From contig OZ059895.1 of the NCBI GenBank assembly GCA_964057225.1, positions 4,216,001 through 4,280,000 of the forward strand: a DNA stretch of 64,000 nucleotides. Reading direction: 5' to 3'. Under the pieces are notes generated by a model, which saw only the letters and a list, made by a program, of their open reading frames with translations, did not search any database and was not told the origin of the DNA. Position 1 is the first letter of the stretch, and every line of letters starts with the position of its first letter. This DNA is from Auanema rhodensis. Taxonomy: Eukaryota > Nematoda > Chromadorea > Rhabditida > Rhabditidae. Positions 62,584-64,000 of the stretch are shown piece after piece. The translations under genes were made by a program, and so were the position numbers.

Positions 62584-63636
62584 AAAATCCGCATCGAATG
62601 CACTATACTACATTGAGAAACGCTTAATACAAAAATTAGTTATGATCGTTTGAAAAATGATGCATTAGTGTATGTTGAGTTTCCATGTACACTCAACATT
62701 GCTTCCAAAAACATTTTGACAAAAATTTTTTCGAAAAATTTCAAAATAATTTAGCAAAAAGTAGATGTTTTTAGATTCCTTTTTTTAAGGCAAAGATGAT
62801 GGACAATGTTATTCAACAAAAAAATTAATTCTTCAGGGTGAAAATCGAGGATATAAGTGTGAACTTATATCAGTAGATATCTCGGTGCATTTTTAAGCCA
62901 GCGCAAATCTGATAACACAGATCGACGCAGCTTAAAAATCCGCATCGAATACACTATACTACACTGAGAAACGCTTAATACAAAAATTAGTTATGATCGT
63001 TTGAAAAATGATGCATTAGTGTATGTTGAGTTTCCATGTACACTCAACATTGCTTCCAAAAACATTTTGACAAAAATTTTTTCGAAAAATTTCAAAATAA
63101 TTTAGCAAAAAGTAGATGTTTTTAGATTCCTTTTTTTAAGGCAAAAATGATGGACAATGTTATTCAACGAAAAAATTAATTCTTCAGGGTGAAAATCGAG
63201 GATATAAGTGTGAACTTATATCAGTTGATATCTCGTTGCATTTTCAAGCTAGCGCAAATCTGATAACACAGATCGACGCAGCTTAAAAATCCGCATCGAA
63301 TGCACTATACTACATTGAGAAACGCTTAATACAAAAATTAGTTATGATCGTTTGAAAAATGATGCATTAGTGTATGTTGAGTTTCCATGTACACTCAACA
63401 TTGCTTCCAAAAACATTTTGACAAAAATTTTTTCGAAAAATTTCAAAATAATTTAGCAAAAAGTAGATGTTTTTAGATTCCTTTTTTTAAGGCAAAGATG
63501 ATGGACAATGTTATTCAACAAAAAAATTAATTCTTCAGGGTGAAAATCGAGGATATAAGTGTGAACTTATATCAGTTGATATCTCGGTGCATTTTTAAGC
63601 TAGCGCAAATCTGATAACACAGATCGACGCAGCTTA
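62584..63636 (+). repeat. 3-monomer HOR, 1053 bp, copy 2 (monomers 180-182)
   Basis: Tandem copy of 61531-62583 with no difference noticed. The last complete monomer (183, 63637-63987) is an A212/A231 type with a private ACAAGAATTAG. Confidence 0.85.
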
Positions 63637-64000
63637 AAAATCCGCATCGAATGCACTATACTACATTGAGAAACGCTTAATACAAGAATTAGTTATGATC
63701 GTTTGAAAAATGATGCATTAGTGTATGTTGAGTTTCCATGTACACTCAACATTGCTTCCAAAAACATTTTGACAAAAATTTTTTCGAAAAATTTCAAAAT
63801 AATTTAGCAAAAAGTAGATGTTTTTAGATTCCTTTTTTTAAGGCAAAAATGATGGACAATGTTATTAAACGAAAAAATTAATTCTTCAGGGTGAAAATCG
63901 AGGATATAAGTGTGAACTTATATCAGTTGATATCTCGGTGCATTTTTAAGCTAGCGCAAATCTGATAACACAGATCGACGCAGCTTAAAAATCCGCATCG

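Larger units (their letters stand above)
1..64000 (+). repeat. Satellite DNA array, 351-bp monomer, 183 full copies
   Basis: A single tandem head-to-tail array fills the window. The landmark AAAATCCGCATCG recurs at 1, 352, 703, 1054, 1389 and so on to 63988. The spacing is 351 except in 13 monomers of 335 bp, six of 345 bp and two of 350 bp, and these lengths sum exactly to 64000. There are no inversions, insertions or unique sequence. The consensus is about 31 % GC and neighbouring monomers differ at only a few positions. This is the organisation of eukaryotic centromeric or pericentromeric satellite DNA. I do not recognise the family. No gene, RNA gene, promoter or terminator can be supported anywhere in the array. 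Confidence 0.98.
46474..64000 (+). repeat. Zone D: monomers 134-183 plus 13 bases, subtype set with AAAATGATGG
   Basis: Fifty monomers. Diagnostic variants are A212 (GCAAAAATGATGG), A231 (TTATTAAACG), A235 (CAACAAAAAA), A135 with G144 (TTTTAACAAAAATG), A292 (AGTAGATATC), C316 (AAGCCAGCG), and C169 (ATTCAGC). All six 345-bp monomers are here. X- and Y-like monomers from zone C still appear among monomers 136-146, so the border with zone C is interleaved over roughly 46.5-51.0 kb rather than sharp. The window cuts monomer 184 after 13 bases at 63988. Confidence 0.88.

Noticed and set aside
1-64000. CRISPR array
   Set aside because: The repeats are 351-bp units with no unique spacers between them, and no cas genes are present.
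1-64000. Cluster of tandem RNA genes (5S rRNA, tRNA or snRNA)
   Set aside because: No internal-promoter boxes or known RNA core sequences are recognisable in the monomer, and its A/T-runs and short dyads do not form a tRNA- or 5S-like fold.
1-64000. Mobile element or inserted foreign sequence within the array
   Set aside because: The monomer count and the listed deletions account for all 64000 bases, and every line read fits the satellite consensus.
1-64000. Assignment to a named insect satellite family
   Set aside because: Length and AT-richness resemble several insect satellites, for example those of flies and beetles with 350-360-bp units, but I cannot match the sequence to any of them without a database search.

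Overview
The whole window is one uninterrupted satellite DNA array. A monomer of about 351 bp is repeated head to tail, always in the same orientation, from base 1 to base 64000. Taking each monomer to start at the motif AAAATCCGCATCG (which puts base 1 at monomer position 1), I count 183 complete monomers plus 13 bases of a 184th. The bookkeeping closes exactly: 183 x 351, minus 13 deletions of 16 bp, 6 deletions of 6 bp and 2 deletions of 1 bp, plus 13, equals 64000. No transposon, unique gene, tRNA, rRNA or inverted segment interrupts the array. I find no supportable protein-coding gene. The recurring 65- and 75-codon open frames are by-products of point variants inside the satellite.

The architecture is eukaryotic: a long, homogeneous, AT-rich (about 69 %) array with higher-order repeats (HORs), as in centromeric or pericentromeric heterochromatin. 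The consensus has 11 CpG against about 8 expected from its base composition. This lack of CpG depletion fits a genome with little CpG methylation, for example many insects and other invertebrates, better than a vertebrate. I do not recognise the satellite and cannot name the species.

Layout. Zone A (1-22606) holds all 13 of the 335-bp monomers (16-bp deletion) and HORs of 2, 9 and 6/13 monomers. Zone B (22607-29275) has overlapping 6-mer (2106 bp) and 4-mer (1404 bp) HORs. Zone C (29276-46473) alternates two monomer types, called X and Y here, in a duplicated 5-mer (1755 bp), with X/Y hybrids and a run of nearly identical monomers. Zone D (46474-64000) holds the six 345-bp monomers (6-bp deletion), several 3- and 4-mer duplications and a second cluster of a subtype otherwise seen only in zone A.

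Each monomer carries four short dyads: two nested and mutually exclusive ones at positions 84-116, a palindrome at 144-155, a near-perfect palindrome at 284-297 and a small hairpin at 324-339. The first lies in a strongly conserved box (about 65-133). The second is where many subtype-diagnostic changes and hybrid junctions fall. Any function would be structural (chromatin, kinetochore, heterochromatin or satellite transcription) and is inferred only. All comparisons were made by eye, so 'identical' means no difference noticed.
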